From NCBI GenBank assembly GCA_000803105.1, contig JTDA01000002.1, positions 62,001 through 126,000 on the forward strand: a DNA stretch of 64,000 bases. The letters are read 5' to 3'. Under the pieces are notes generated by a model that saw nothing but the letters and a program-made list of their open reading frames with translations, searched no databases and was not told the DNA's origin. Every line of letters starts with the position of its first letter. Position 1 is the first letter of the stretch. Below are positions 56,764 through 64,000 of this stretch, piece after piece. Made by a program: the position numbers and the translations under genes. This DNA comes from Coprobacter secundus (GTDB taxonomy: Bacteria > Bacteroidota > Bacteroidia > Bacteroidales > Coprobacteraceae).

Positions 56764-56793
56764 TTTGTACGTCAATTAAAATCTGTACTTTTG
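56764..56793 (+). promoter_or_regulatory. Promoter of the CCA-adding enzyme gene
   Basis: TTTG (56764-56767), 18-base spacer, TACTTTTG (56786-56793): the best complete Bacteroidetes sigma-factor promoter in the window. The start of transcription would be about 20 bases before the ATG at 56823. Confidence 0.75.
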
Positions 56794-56822
56794 CACCCTG
56801 AAAACAAAAGCCAGTAATATAC

Positions 56823-58253
56823 ATGCAGCCAGATAATGTTTTTTTAAAAAAACATCTTAAAAATCCTATATTTCACCTCATATCTGAAACCGCGGATGTA
56901 ATGAATATGCCTTGTTACATTATAGGAGGATATGTAAGAGACATTTTTTTAAAAAGAGAATCTAAGGATATCGATATCGTCACTTTAGGTAGTGGAATTG
57001 AACTGGCTACAGCACTCACTGAAAAGTTAGGCAAAAAAGCCTATCTTTCTGTTTTCAAAAATTTCGGCACAGCTCAGGTTAAATATAAAAATTTAGAAGT
57101 AGAGTTTGTCGGTGCACGCAAAGAATCATACAACAGAGATTCACGTAAACCTATTGTCGAAAATGGAACACTGACCGATGACCAAAATCGACGAGATTTC
57201 ACAATAAACGCTTTGGCAATATGTTTAAACCAAAGCCATTTCGGTGAATTAACTGACCCTTTTGGCGGAATCAATGATTTAAAAGACAAAATCATACGTA
57301 CTCCTCTTGATCCAGATATTACATTTAGTGACGACCCTCTACGTATGATGCGGGCCATACGTTTCGCGACTCAATTGGGGTTTGCGATAGAGAATAACAC
57401 TTTTCAAGCTATATCTCGGAACAAAGAACGTATACACATTATATCAAAAGAACGCATAATCGATGAGCTGAATAAAATTATATCGTCAGAGCACCCGTCT
57501 ACAGGTTTTCTTCTTCTTGATAAATGTGGACTTCTACCATTGATATTTCCTGATTTAGACGCTCTTAAAGGAATAGATACCCGTGGAGGACGGGGGCATA
57601 AAGATAACTTTTATCATACATTAGCTGTACTTGATAATTTATCGGCTCACAGCAATAATCTATGGTTGAGATGGGCTGCAATATTCCATGACATAGCCAA
57701 ACCTGTAACTAAACGTTATGATGAAAAATTAGGATGGACATTTCATAACCATAACTTCATCGGAGCAAAAATGATTCCAGGGATTTTTCGAAAAATGAAA
57801 CTTCCTCTTAATGAAAAAATGAAATACGTCCAAAAATTAGTTGAACTTCATATGCGTCCTATCATTTTAGCGGAAGATATAGTTACTGACTCTGCAGTCC
57901 GCCGGTTACTATTCGATGCAGGAGATGATATAGACGACCTTATGACTTTATGTGAAGCTGACATAACTTCAAAAAATAAAGAAAAAGTCAAACGTTTTCT
58001 GGATAATTTCGCCCTTGTACGCCAAAAGCTTAAAGAAATAGAAGAAAAAGACCGAATTCGAAATATGCAACCACCTATAAGTGGGGAAGAAATTATGAGA
58101 ATTTTCAACTTAACTCCCTGTCGTATGGTAGGAGATATAAAGGCTTCTATTAAAGAAGCCATACTTGACGGTATTATTCCTAACGAACGTGATGCCGCTT
58201 ACAAATATATGTTGGAATATGCTGAATCAATAGGGATAAAACCTATTGATTAA
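56823..58253 (+). CDS. cca: tRNA nucleotidyltransferase (CCA-adding) with HD domain
   Basis: 476 residues. Nucleotidyltransferase motif IIGGYVRDIFLKRESKDIDIV (split around residues 31-51, catalytic Asp pair DID), RRDFTINALAI, GRGGHKDNFYHTL region, and HD motif FHDIAKPV near residue 292, with RRLLFDAGDD beyond. It builds or repairs the CCA end of tRNAs; an HD phosphohydrolase domain is common in Bacteroidetes versions. Intact and normal length for this form. It could include poly(A) polymerase activity, which sequence cannot exclude. Confidence 0.94.
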   Translation: MQPDNVFLKKHLKNPIFHLISETADVMNMPCYIIGGYVRDIFLKRESKDIDIVTLGSGIELATALTEKLGKKAYLSVFKNFGTAQVKYKNLEVEFVGARKESYNRDSRKPIVENGTLTDDQNRRDFTINALAICLNQSHFGELTDPFGGINDLKDKIIRTPLDPDITFSDDPLRMMRAIRFATQLGFAIENNTFQAISRNKERIHIISKERIIDELNKIISSEHPSTGFLLLDKCGLLPLIFPDLDALKGIDTRGGRGHKDNFYHTLAVLDNLSAHSNNLWLRWAAIFHDIAKPVTKRYDEKLGWTFHNHNFIGAKMIPGIFRKMKLPLNEKMKYVQKLVELHMRPIILAEDIVTDSAVRRLLFDAGDDIDDLMTLCEADITSKNKEKVKRFLDNFALVRQKLKEIEEKDRIRNMQPPISGEEIMRIFNLTPCRMVGDIKASIKEAILDGIIPNERDAAYKYMLEYAESIGIKPID

Positions 58254-58428
58254 AAATGATAATTTACAAACAAAATATTTTCTGGATTATATATTAAAAT
58301 ACATCCCTTAAAATTATTCAAACATCGACACTGCATCATCCACACTCTGCAAAAATATAACTTTCCTATCTATAATAATCTCTTTCCTATTTTTACAAGA
58401 GTACGATTCATGATAACGTCTTGAAGAT

Positions 58429-59076
58429 TTATTTCATAATTCCTTCCCGAAAAATATCTATTAATATAGGTCGTACACCACTAACAAAACATTCTACAGC
58501 AATCACCATCAAAATAAGTCCCATCAGTCTCATCATTACATTATTACCCGTCTCTCCTAAAAACCGGAAAAGCCGAGGTGATGTCCTAAGTATCCAATAA
58601 GTTATCAGAAAGACCAATGCAAGTACCCCGATCAAAACGATTTTATATATATAATTCTGAGCATCTTCCATAAGAACAATACCATTGGCTATAGCCCCCG
58701 GGCCACAAAGCATCGGTATGGCTAATGGAGTAATGGATATATCATCAACAAATGATTTCATTTCTTTCTCATTCAGCTTTATATGTGTATACTGGGCCTG
58801 AAGCATATCATAGCCAATTTTAAAAATAATAACGCCTCCTGCTATCCTGAAACCATTGGTAGAAATACCAAAAAATTGAAAAAGGAAACGGCCACATACT
58901 GTAAAAGCCAATAATATAACAAACGAAACAAGCGTAGCTTTCATTACGATTGCCTTCCTTTCCCGGTTGCTGCATCCCTCAGTCATTGACAGAAATACAG
59001 GCATAGTACCCAACGGATTTACCAATGTAAAGAAAGAAGTAAAACACAATAATGCAAAAGGCAATAAACTATCCAT
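58429..59076 (-). CDS. MarC family integral membrane protein
   Basis: 215 residues with six hydrophobic segments; N-terminal FTSFFTLVNPLGTMPVFLSM and central LAIPMLCGPGAIANGIVLM are family signatures (UPF0056). The function of MarC is not settled; a role in multidrug resistance was withdrawn. No operon partner: the neighbour CCA gene is convergent and the acyltransferase gene stands 100 bases upstream. The 175 bases between CCA and MarC hold no clear terminator. Confidence 0.92.
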   Translation of the reverse strand: MDSLLPFALLCFTSFFTLVNPLGTMPVFLSMTEGCSNRERKAIVMKATLVSFVILLAFTVCGRFLFQFFGISTNGFRIAGGVIIFKIGYDMLQAQYTHIKLNEKEMKSFVDDISITPLAIPMLCGPGAIANGIVLMEDAQNYIYKIVLIGVLALVFLITYWILRTSPRLFRFLGETGNNVMMRLMGLILMVIAVECFVSGVRPILIDIFREGIMK

Positions 59077-59176
59077 TACTATAAAACTTATTTAGACATT
59101 CCTAATGAATTTACAATTTACACTTTCAACAATTTGTCTTAAATTATACATAACTATTGCACTTATACTTTGACTT

Positions 59177-60313
59177 CTACATTACCATACGACGAGTAAC
59201 TCTAAACTGCCTCATTATCCACACAATAAAGCTGCTGACTACAAAAGCCAATATCGCCATAATAATGATATAGAGAAATGTCGGCAAAGAAACCACTGAC
59301 GTCAAAAAATCATATGCAACTTGTACAAAAACAAAGTGACATAAATATATGCCAAAAGTATATGATGCTAAACGCGATAACCAAACAACCGATGGAATGT
59401 TCATTTTTTGTATTATAACGAAAACCGGAAAAGTCATCATAAATACATTGATACCTGCAAAATACCAAACTATTTCAAGATAAGCATAATTCCCCGGAAA
59501 ATACTTCTGAGTCAAAACATAACCCAAAGAAGTAATTAAATATCCGACAAAAAACATCGGCAGAGTAATGCATAACATTTTCTTCCAACTCCAATCTAAC
59601 GGATATTTCACCAAATAATATGCCAATACTAAATAACCGATAAACCCTGATACATAATAAAACGTACCATAATCGTTCCAATCACAAATTCCCAATATTC
59701 CCATATTTCCAAAATTACCAGTATATCCCAATAACGGAGCAGCCATTTTGATATAAGGTAATAACAATGAAATACCCCAAACATATAAAAAAAGCTTTAT
59801 ATCTCGACGTGATGCTTGCTTTAACCATACATCCAATACAGGTATAATAAAATAAAGCCCTATCAGCATATAAAGATACCATAACGGAGTAGTATCATAA
59901 TTAAAATTAAATATAAATGTATATATTTTCGTTAATGTTGCACCGAAAACATAATTCTCAGGATCAATCAATGGACTATGCGAAGTTGTAATAAAATTCA
60001 AATAAATATAATACAATAAAGGTAATACAACAGACCAAAAAATAAGAGGAATAAGGATTCGACCAATTCGTTTCTTATAAAAATCTCCCATACTTATTCG
60101 CACTGGAAATAATAATACCCCAGACATCATAACAAACAAAGGTACACAAGCTCGAACAAAACTCCCAGAAAATACACCTGTCAAAAATGTGCTTCTATCA
60201 TTATCAAATTGTGCTACAAAAGGGTCACAACAATGCGAAAAGACAACTAAAAAACATGCCACAACCCGCAACAAATCGACCCATCCAATATTTTCCCGTT
60301 TACTTATTTCCAT
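59177..60313 (-). CDS. Acyltransferase 3 family membrane protein
   Basis: 378 residues, about ten membrane helices. The N-terminal NIGWVDLLRVVACFLVVFSHC carries the family Arg/His pattern, and FVRACVPLFVMMSGVLLFPV follows. Acyltransferase 3 proteins acetylate or succinylate surface glycans, peptidoglycan or lipids. It lies 27 bases after gldH on the same strand and may be read from the rny-ricT-gldH direction. It is far from the capsule operon, and its target is unknown. Confidence 0.85.
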   Translation of the reverse strand: MEISKRENIGWVDLLRVVACFLVVFSHCCDPFVAQFDNDRSTFLTGVFSGSFVRACVPLFVMMSGVLLFPVRISMGDFYKKRIGRILIPLIFWSVVLPLLYYIYLNFITTSHSPLIDPENYVFGATLTKIYTFIFNFNYDTTPLWYLYMLIGLYFIIPVLDVWLKQASRRDIKLFLYVWGISLLLPYIKMAAPLLGYTGNFGNMGILGICDWNDYGTFYYVSGFIGYLVLAYYLVKYPLDWSWKKMLCITLPMFFVGYLITSLGYVLTQKYFPGNYAYLEIVWYFAGINVFMMTFPVFVIIQKMNIPSVVWLSRLASYTFGIYLCHFVFVQVAYDFLTSVVSLPTFLYIIIMAILAFVVSSFIVWIMRQFRVTRRMVM

Positions 60314-60340
60314 GATATTATCTTGTTATATTTCAATATT

Positions 60341-60847
60341 TTACTTTATATCCTGTATTCGTGTTATTTTTACACCGACATCCTTAATATTCTGAATAAC
60401 ATCTTCTCTCATGCCTTGCTGTATAAGTATCGGATATTTACCAGGAACAGAAAAGCGAACTCTCTTTTTAAAAGGGATTTCCTGCTGATAAGAGGGTCCC
60501 CAACCTGAACCATACCATTTTCCATAAACATCAGCCAAACGGCATTCTAACGTATCAGTACGTTGCTTCCCCTCTCCATCAGTATATACAATAAACAACC
60601 ACAAATTACTATACGCATAATCATTGGTATATCTCAGAGACACATCTATATCGTATAAACTTAAAGTATCTTCAATTTCAGGAGAAAACCTCTGTATCTC
60701 CCTCTTATCCCATCCCCTCTCTGGAAGATGATTGAATGAATGATATATGACTCCACTATCACTACAAGCACATAACAGAGCCACCCAAACAATACTTATT
60801 AATATTCTATTCCCCGCTATTTTCACGATTCTGCTTCGATTGATCAT
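60341..60847 (-). CDS. gldH: Gliding-motility lipoprotein GldH
   Basis: 168 residues. Signal peptide with hydrophobic core ILISIVWVALL and lipobox LCAC (acylated Cys near residue 28). GldH landmarks follow: VIYHSFNHLPERGWDK, RYTNDYAYSNLWLFI, and GKWYGSGWGPSYQQEI. In Flavobacterium GldH is needed for gliding and type IX secretion, but non-gliding Bacteroidales keep it with an unknown job. The ATG lies 41 bases inside the end of ricT; no better start is seen that keeps the signal peptide. Confidence 0.9.
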   Translation of the reverse strand: MINRSRIVKIAGNRILISIVWVALLCACSDSGVIYHSFNHLPERGWDKREIQRFSPEIEDTLSLYDIDVSLRYTNDYAYSNLWLFIVYTDGEGKQRTDTLECRLADVYGKWYGSGWGPSYQQEIPFKKRVRFSVPGKYPILIQQGMREDVIQNIKDVGVKITRIQDIK

Positions 60848-62033
60848 TCACAGGTTTCCGCACAGGTTTCGGTTGATTGCCATTTCCTCCTTCACCATTC
60901 ACATTCGTTCTCTTTACAAAGTTTTTTTTCTTTCGTTTATTATTCCCATTCGATTTCTTTTTTGCCTTGTCAAAACGCGTAAGGCTATCCTGACCAACAA
61001 CATCTTCAAAATCCTTACGAACAGGTTCTTTATTAGTCTCTATTTCCAAACTATCTGGCCGTACACCTCGCTTATTCAAAGCTATAATCTCAAAAACCCG
61101 AGATGCATCCAAAGTTACCAAATTAGCAGCCATATCCTTACTTGAGGAATAAGTCATCTGACGTTTGAAAATATCTGTTTTAAAATGATAATATACTGCA
61201 TCTTTTGTCTCTAAAGGAATCTCCTTCGAGGGTAATTTTTTCTGACTTTCTACATAAGCATCCACCTCGTAGTTCAAACAACACTTCAACTTAGCACATT
61301 GACCTGCCAACTTTTGAGGATTTAATGAAATATCCTGATAACGAGCTGCACTTGTAGCTACAGAAACAAAACTCGTCATCCAGCTGGAACAACACAATTG
61401 ACGTCCACAAGGTCCTATTCCACCTATCCTTCCAGCTTCCTGCCGAGCTCCGATTTGCTTCATCTCAATACGAACCTTAAAAACTTCCGCCAATACTTTT
61501 ATCAACTGTCTAAAATCAACCCGGTCATCTGCAATATAATAAAAAATTGCTTTATTACCATCCCCCTGATATTCTACATCTCCAATCTTCATATTCAGAT
61601 TCAAATCCTCTGCTATCTTACGAGCTCGGAGCATTGTATCATGTTCTTTGGCCTTTGCTTCTTCGCATTTTTCCAAATCGTTTGGTTTCGCTTTCCGATA
61701 AATCCTCTTCAAATCTGGATTATCAAGTTTCACTCCATTCTTTTTCATCTGCAGTAAAACCAATCGGCCTGTCAATGTAACAACTCCAATATCATGTCCA
61801 GGGTTCGCTTCAACAGCTACAATATCTCCTTTTTCAAGCTTTATATGAGTGGAATTTTTATAATATCCTTTTCTTGTATTCTTAAACTGCACTTCCACCA
61901 TCTCCGTATCATTATGCGATTCCGGCAAATCAGCTAACCAATCATAACAATATAACTTGTTAGCCTGATCTCGACAACAACATTTTTTTTTCGGAGTCTG
62001 GTTACTTATATTATTATCTGACGAATTGTCCAT
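60807..62033 (-). CDS. ricT: PSP1-domain protein, RicT (YaaT)-like
   Basis: 408 residues, longer than the roughly 275 of Bacillus RicT because of an extra N-terminal Cys-rich piece (KKKCCCRDQ) and a C-terminal low-complexity basic tail of about 60 residues (Lys/Asn/Gly-rich, from about 350). The PSP1 core runs about 45-285 with GGIGPCGRQLCCSSWM and QCAKLKCCLNYEVD, the Cys groups that in Bacillus RicAFT bind [4Fe-4S]. RicT with RicA and RicF modulates RNase Y. Here it lies next to rny; ricA and ricF are not present in the window. Confidence 0.9.
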   Translation of the reverse strand: MDNSSDNNISNQTPKKKCCCRDQANKLYCYDWLADLPESHNDTEMVEVQFKNTRKGYYKNSTHIKLEKGDIVAVEANPGHDIGVVTLTGRLVLLQMKKNGVKLDNPDLKRIYRKAKPNDLEKCEEAKAKEHDTMLRARKIAEDLNLNMKIGDVEYQGDGNKAIFYYIADDRVDFRQLIKVLAEVFKVRIEMKQIGARQEAGRIGGIGPCGRQLCCSSWMTSFVSVATSAARYQDISLNPQKLAGQCAKLKCCLNYEVDAYVESQKKLPSKEIPLETKDAVYYHFKTDIFKRQMTYSSSKDMAANLVTLDASRVFEIIALNKRGVRPDSLEIETNKEPVRKDFEDVVGQDSLTRFDKAKKKSNGNNKRKKKNFVKRTNVNGEGGNGNQPKPVRKPVNDQSKQNRENSGE

Positions 62034-62051
62034 TGTATTATATTTTAATTA

Positions 62052-62101
62052 CACAAACCACAGACCACACAAAAAGTTTTGAGTGACATCTGTGGTTTGT
62101 G
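62052..62101. repeat. Long near-perfect palindrome, likely dispersed repeat/hairpin
   Basis: CACAAACCACAGA (62052-62064) and TCTGTGGTTTGTG (62089-62101) are perfect complements; the space between them also folds (CAC-A-CAAAA then TTTTG-A-GTG). The near-continuous stem lies between rny and ricT. No T-tract follows on either strand, so it resembles a dispersed palindromic element more than a simple terminator. Confidence 0.6.
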
Positions 62102-62139
62102 CCGTTATATTATGCCTTAAAGCAATAACTTTATATCAT

Positions 62140-63681
62140 TTATTTTGCAAAGCTTACCGCACGAGTTTCCCGTATAACGGTAATCTTAACCTGACCTGGA
62201 TAAGTCATTTCGTCTTGAATCCGTTTAGCTATTTCCGTTGACAGGTTTTCAGTCTCTGCATCATCAATTTTATCAGCCCCCACAATTACCCTCAATTCTC
62301 GGCCAGCCTGTATTGCATATGTTTTCAATACTCCCGGATATGAAAGCGCCAATTGTTCAAGGTCATTTAATCTCTTTATATAGGCCTCAACAATCTCACG
62401 ACGGGCACCAGGTCTTGCGCCCGAGATAGCATCACACACTTGTACTAAAGGAGCAATAAGACTACTCATTTCCACTTCATCATGATGAGATCCAATGGCA
62501 TTACAGATGTCAGGTTTCTCTTTGTATTTTTCAGCTAATTTCATTCCTAATAAAGCATGTGGCAACTCCGGCTCCTCATCAGGAACCTTTCCTATATCAT
62601 GTAGTAATCCAGCACGCTTCGCTTTTTTAGGATTCAAACCAAGTTCGCTCGCCATCACTGCACATAAATTGGCTGTCTCCCGAGAATGTTGCAATAAATT
62701 CTGTCCATAAGAAGAACGGTATTTCATCTTACCTACTAAACGAATCAATTCAGGATGCAGACCATGAATTCCTAAATCTATTGCTGTACGTTTTCCCGTC
62801 TCTATAATTTCTTCCTCTATTTGTTTCCTAACTTTTGTAACAACTTCTTCGATACGTGCAGGATGGATACGCCCATCGGTAACTAACTGATGCAACGCCA
62901 AACGGGCAATCTCGCGCCGAACAGGATCAAAAGCAGACAGGACAATTGCCTCCGGAGTATCATCTACAATTATCTCAACACCAGTAGCAGCTTCTAGAGC
63001 CCGGATATTACGCCCTTCACGACCTATAATACGCCCTTTTATTTCATCCGATTCAATATGGAACACCGTTACTGAATTTTCTATTGCCGTTTCTGTAGCA
63101 ACTCGTTGTATACTCTGAATAACAATCCGTTTAGCTTCTTTATTAGCTGTCAACTTGGCTTCATCCATTATATCATTAATATAAGATGCAGCCTCAGTCT
63201 TTGCTTCTTCTTTCAATGATTCTATTAATTTTTCTTTCGCTTCGTCAGCAGAAAGGCCCGATAAATGCTCTAATTTCTCAACCTCTGTTTTATGTAACCG
63301 TTCCAACTCCTGTTTCTTCTTTTCAATTACTTCAAGTTGGGCATCCAAATTTGACCGTATAGCATCAGCCTCAGCTTTTTTACGCTGCAATTCCTGCTGC
63401 TGTTGATTTAACTGTAATTCTCGTTGTTTCGCTTTAGCTTCAGCCGACTGCAATTTAGCATTACGAGCATTAGCTTGTTTTTCCATATCAGCCTTCAAGT
63501 GAAGAAATTTCTCTTTCACTTCAAGCATCTTATTTTTCTTTATAACTTCAGCCTCTTTACCGGCCTCCTCAATAATTGATTTTACTCTGGACTTCAGTAA
63601 GGTTTTGTAGATAACGTAAACCAAACCGCCACCTAACAACAAACAACCAATACCGATTCCAATTAATAGTATGTATTCCAT
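62140..63681 (-). CDS. rny: Ribonuclease Y
   Basis: 513 residues, the standard length. N-terminal membrane helix (3-25), a long charged coiled coil (30-190), KH domain (about 212-275, GRIIGREGRNIRALEAATG), and HD domain (about 335-430, LLHDIGKVPDEEPELPH, IGSHHDEVE). It is the membrane-anchored endoribonuclease that starts mRNA decay in organisms lacking RNase E. Coupled in order with zapA upstream and ricT downstream on the same strand. Confidence 0.97.
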   Translation of the reverse strand: MEYILLIGIGIGCLLLGGGLVYVIYKTLLKSRVKSIIEEAGKEAEVIKKNKMLEVKEKFLHLKADMEKQANARNAKLQSAEAKAKQRELQLNQQQQELQRKKAEADAIRSNLDAQLEVIEKKKQELERLHKTEVEKLEHLSGLSADEAKEKLIESLKEEAKTEAASYINDIMDEAKLTANKEAKRIVIQSIQRVATETAIENSVTVFHIESDEIKGRIIGREGRNIRALEAATGVEIIVDDTPEAIVLSAFDPVRREIARLALHQLVTDGRIHPARIEEVVTKVRKQIEEEIIETGKRTAIDLGIHGLHPELIRLVGKMKYRSSYGQNLLQHSRETANLCAVMASELGLNPKKAKRAGLLHDIGKVPDEEPELPHALLGMKLAEKYKEKPDICNAIGSHHDEVEMSSLIAPLVQVCDAISGARPGARREIVEAYIKRLNDLEQLALSYPGVLKTYAIQAGRELRVIVGADKIDDAETENLSTEIAKRIQDEMTYPGQVKITVIRETRAVSFAK

Positions 63682-63702
63682 CTGTTCGTATTTAATTATT
63701 AT

Positions 63703-63745
63703 AAAAAAGCACTACAAACAAGGCTATAACACCTTGATGCAGTGC
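63703..63745 (-). terminator. Terminator/attenuator between zapA and rny
   Basis: On the minus strand AGTGC-complement arms GCACT (63741-63745) and AGTGC (63709-63713) enclose a second stem CAAGG/CCTTG (63732-63736 with 63719-63723), followed directly by six T (63703-63708). This is a rho-independent terminator just before rny, so rny may depend on read-through or on a promoter within the hairpin region (TAGCCTTG, one mismatch). Confidence 0.55.
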
Positions 63746-63770
63746 AGGAAAATTCATTGTTTATATTTTA

Positions 63771-64000
63771 TTAATCGTTTTTCAAATAGCCTCCTAAATT
63801 CTCATCCAGCTCCTTAATTGATTGGGCTAACATATCCACATCCCGTGATTCTTTCATTTTTAGATATGCATATGATAATTCCAATGCCGTCATACTCAGA
63901 AAATCCTGTTGGGTTTTCGTTTTATCTGCGCCTAAACGCCCTGTATAATTAGCAAGTTTTATCTCTATCAATTTTGCCGCTTTCCTGATAAGCTCTTCTT
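63771..64000 (-). CDS. zapA: Cell division protein ZapA (5' part beyond window)
   Basis: About 75 C-terminal residues are visible, running off the window end with no start codon; the upstream frame continues as EELIRKAAKLIEIKL. The sequence contains QQDFLSMTALELSYAYLKM and ends with LAQSIKELDENLGGYL, a fit to the ZapA C-terminal helix that dimerises and bundles FtsZ filaments. A TTG at 63971 is an internal Leu codon, not the start. The zapA-rny order is one I recall from other Bacteroidales. Confidence 0.85.
   Translation of the reverse strand, partial: EELIRKAAKLIEIKLANYTGRLGADKTKTQQDFLSMTALELSYAYLKMKESRDVDMLAQSIKELDENLGGYLKND

Noticed and set aside
58254..58428. Possible small RNA or terminator between cca and marC
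   Set aside because: A CAAAnnTA motif at 58350-58357 would point the wrong way for marC, and no hairpin or T-tract was found.
63771..63971. 66-residue gene starting at TTG 63971
   Set aside because: The frame continues upstream to the window end as typical ZapA sequence, so this is a truncated zapA and not a small independent gene.
1..64000. Mobile elements, CRISPR arrays, tRNA or rRNA genes
   Set aside because: No transposase, integrase, regularly spaced repeats, or tRNA-like T-arm sequences were seen in the intergenic regions on either strand.

Overview
The window looks like chromosome of a low-GC (by eye roughly 36-38%) member of the Bacteroidales. The evidence is the Bacteroidetes-type promoter box (TAnnTTTG) before many genes, the near absence of Shine-Dalgarno sequences, and lineage markers: GldH, a large TamB beside TsaD, an UpxY-like NusG paralogue, DUF4836- and DUF4922-type proteins, and an AmpG/MurQ/BadF-kinase cluster. 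A Coprobacter/Barnesiella-like genus is a guess only. I see no rRNA, tRNA, CRISPR array, prophage or insertion sequence.

Layout. (1) 1-9353: housekeeping genes. ftsY is cut by the window start; after a 600-bp non-coding stretch comes a minus-strand operon tsaD > M48 protease > cinA, with tamB diverging from tsaD. (2) 9500-14470: a two-gene plus-strand operon encoding a 1414-residue fusion of two acyl-CoA-dehydratase activase domains with dehydratase-like domains, overlapping a TetR regulator. A perfect 10-bp inverted repeat sits just after the -7 box and is the obvious TetR operator. (3) 14482-41342: about 27 kb and 25 genes, all on the minus strand, forming a Wzy-dependent capsule/exopolysaccharide locus. 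In transcription order it carries a CapD/PglF-type dehydratase, an UpxY-like antiterminator, rfbA, a UDP-GlcNAc(A) 4-epimerase and UDP-HexNAc dehydrogenase, an acyltransferase, the Wzx flippase, two aminotransferase/ATP-grasp modules, seven glycosyltransferases, a Wzy polymerase, a deacetylase, a PglC/WcfS-type initiating transferase, and finally wza and wzc. (4) 41978-47047: a sodium/solute symporter, then a lipoprotein with an ABC ATPase and FtsX/MacB-like permease. (5) 47118-53886: peptidoglycan turnover, with a SpoIID-domain protein divergent from a BadF-type (MurK-like) kinase, MurQ, a glycosyltransferase, a DUF4922 HIT-like protein and an AmpG-like permease. (6) 53957-64000: MurF, an M24 peptidase, CCA-adding enzyme, MarC, an acyltransferase, then minus-strand zapA > rny > ricT > gldH.

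How the parts work together. The capsule locus encodes enough enzymes to predict two kinds of charged sugar: a uronic acid of the GalNAcA type, and one or two amino-deoxy sugars whose amino group may be left free or coupled to an amino acid by ATP-grasp ligases, since no dedicated N-acetyltransferase sits beside either aminotransferase. The locus is probably expressed as one long transcript dependent on its own NusG-type antiterminator; its leader of about 260 nt contains a GC-richer hairpin that is a candidate recognition element. The peptidoglycan cluster fits import, phosphorylation and lactyl-ether cleavage of MurNAc. RicT next to RNase Y recalls the Bacillus Y-complex/RNase Y partnership.

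The least explained parts are the giant activase-dehydratase fusion, the paired aminotransferase/ATP-grasp modules, the leader hairpin and the DUF4922-glycosyltransferase pair. All family assignments are by recognition of motifs in the translated sequence; no database search was run.
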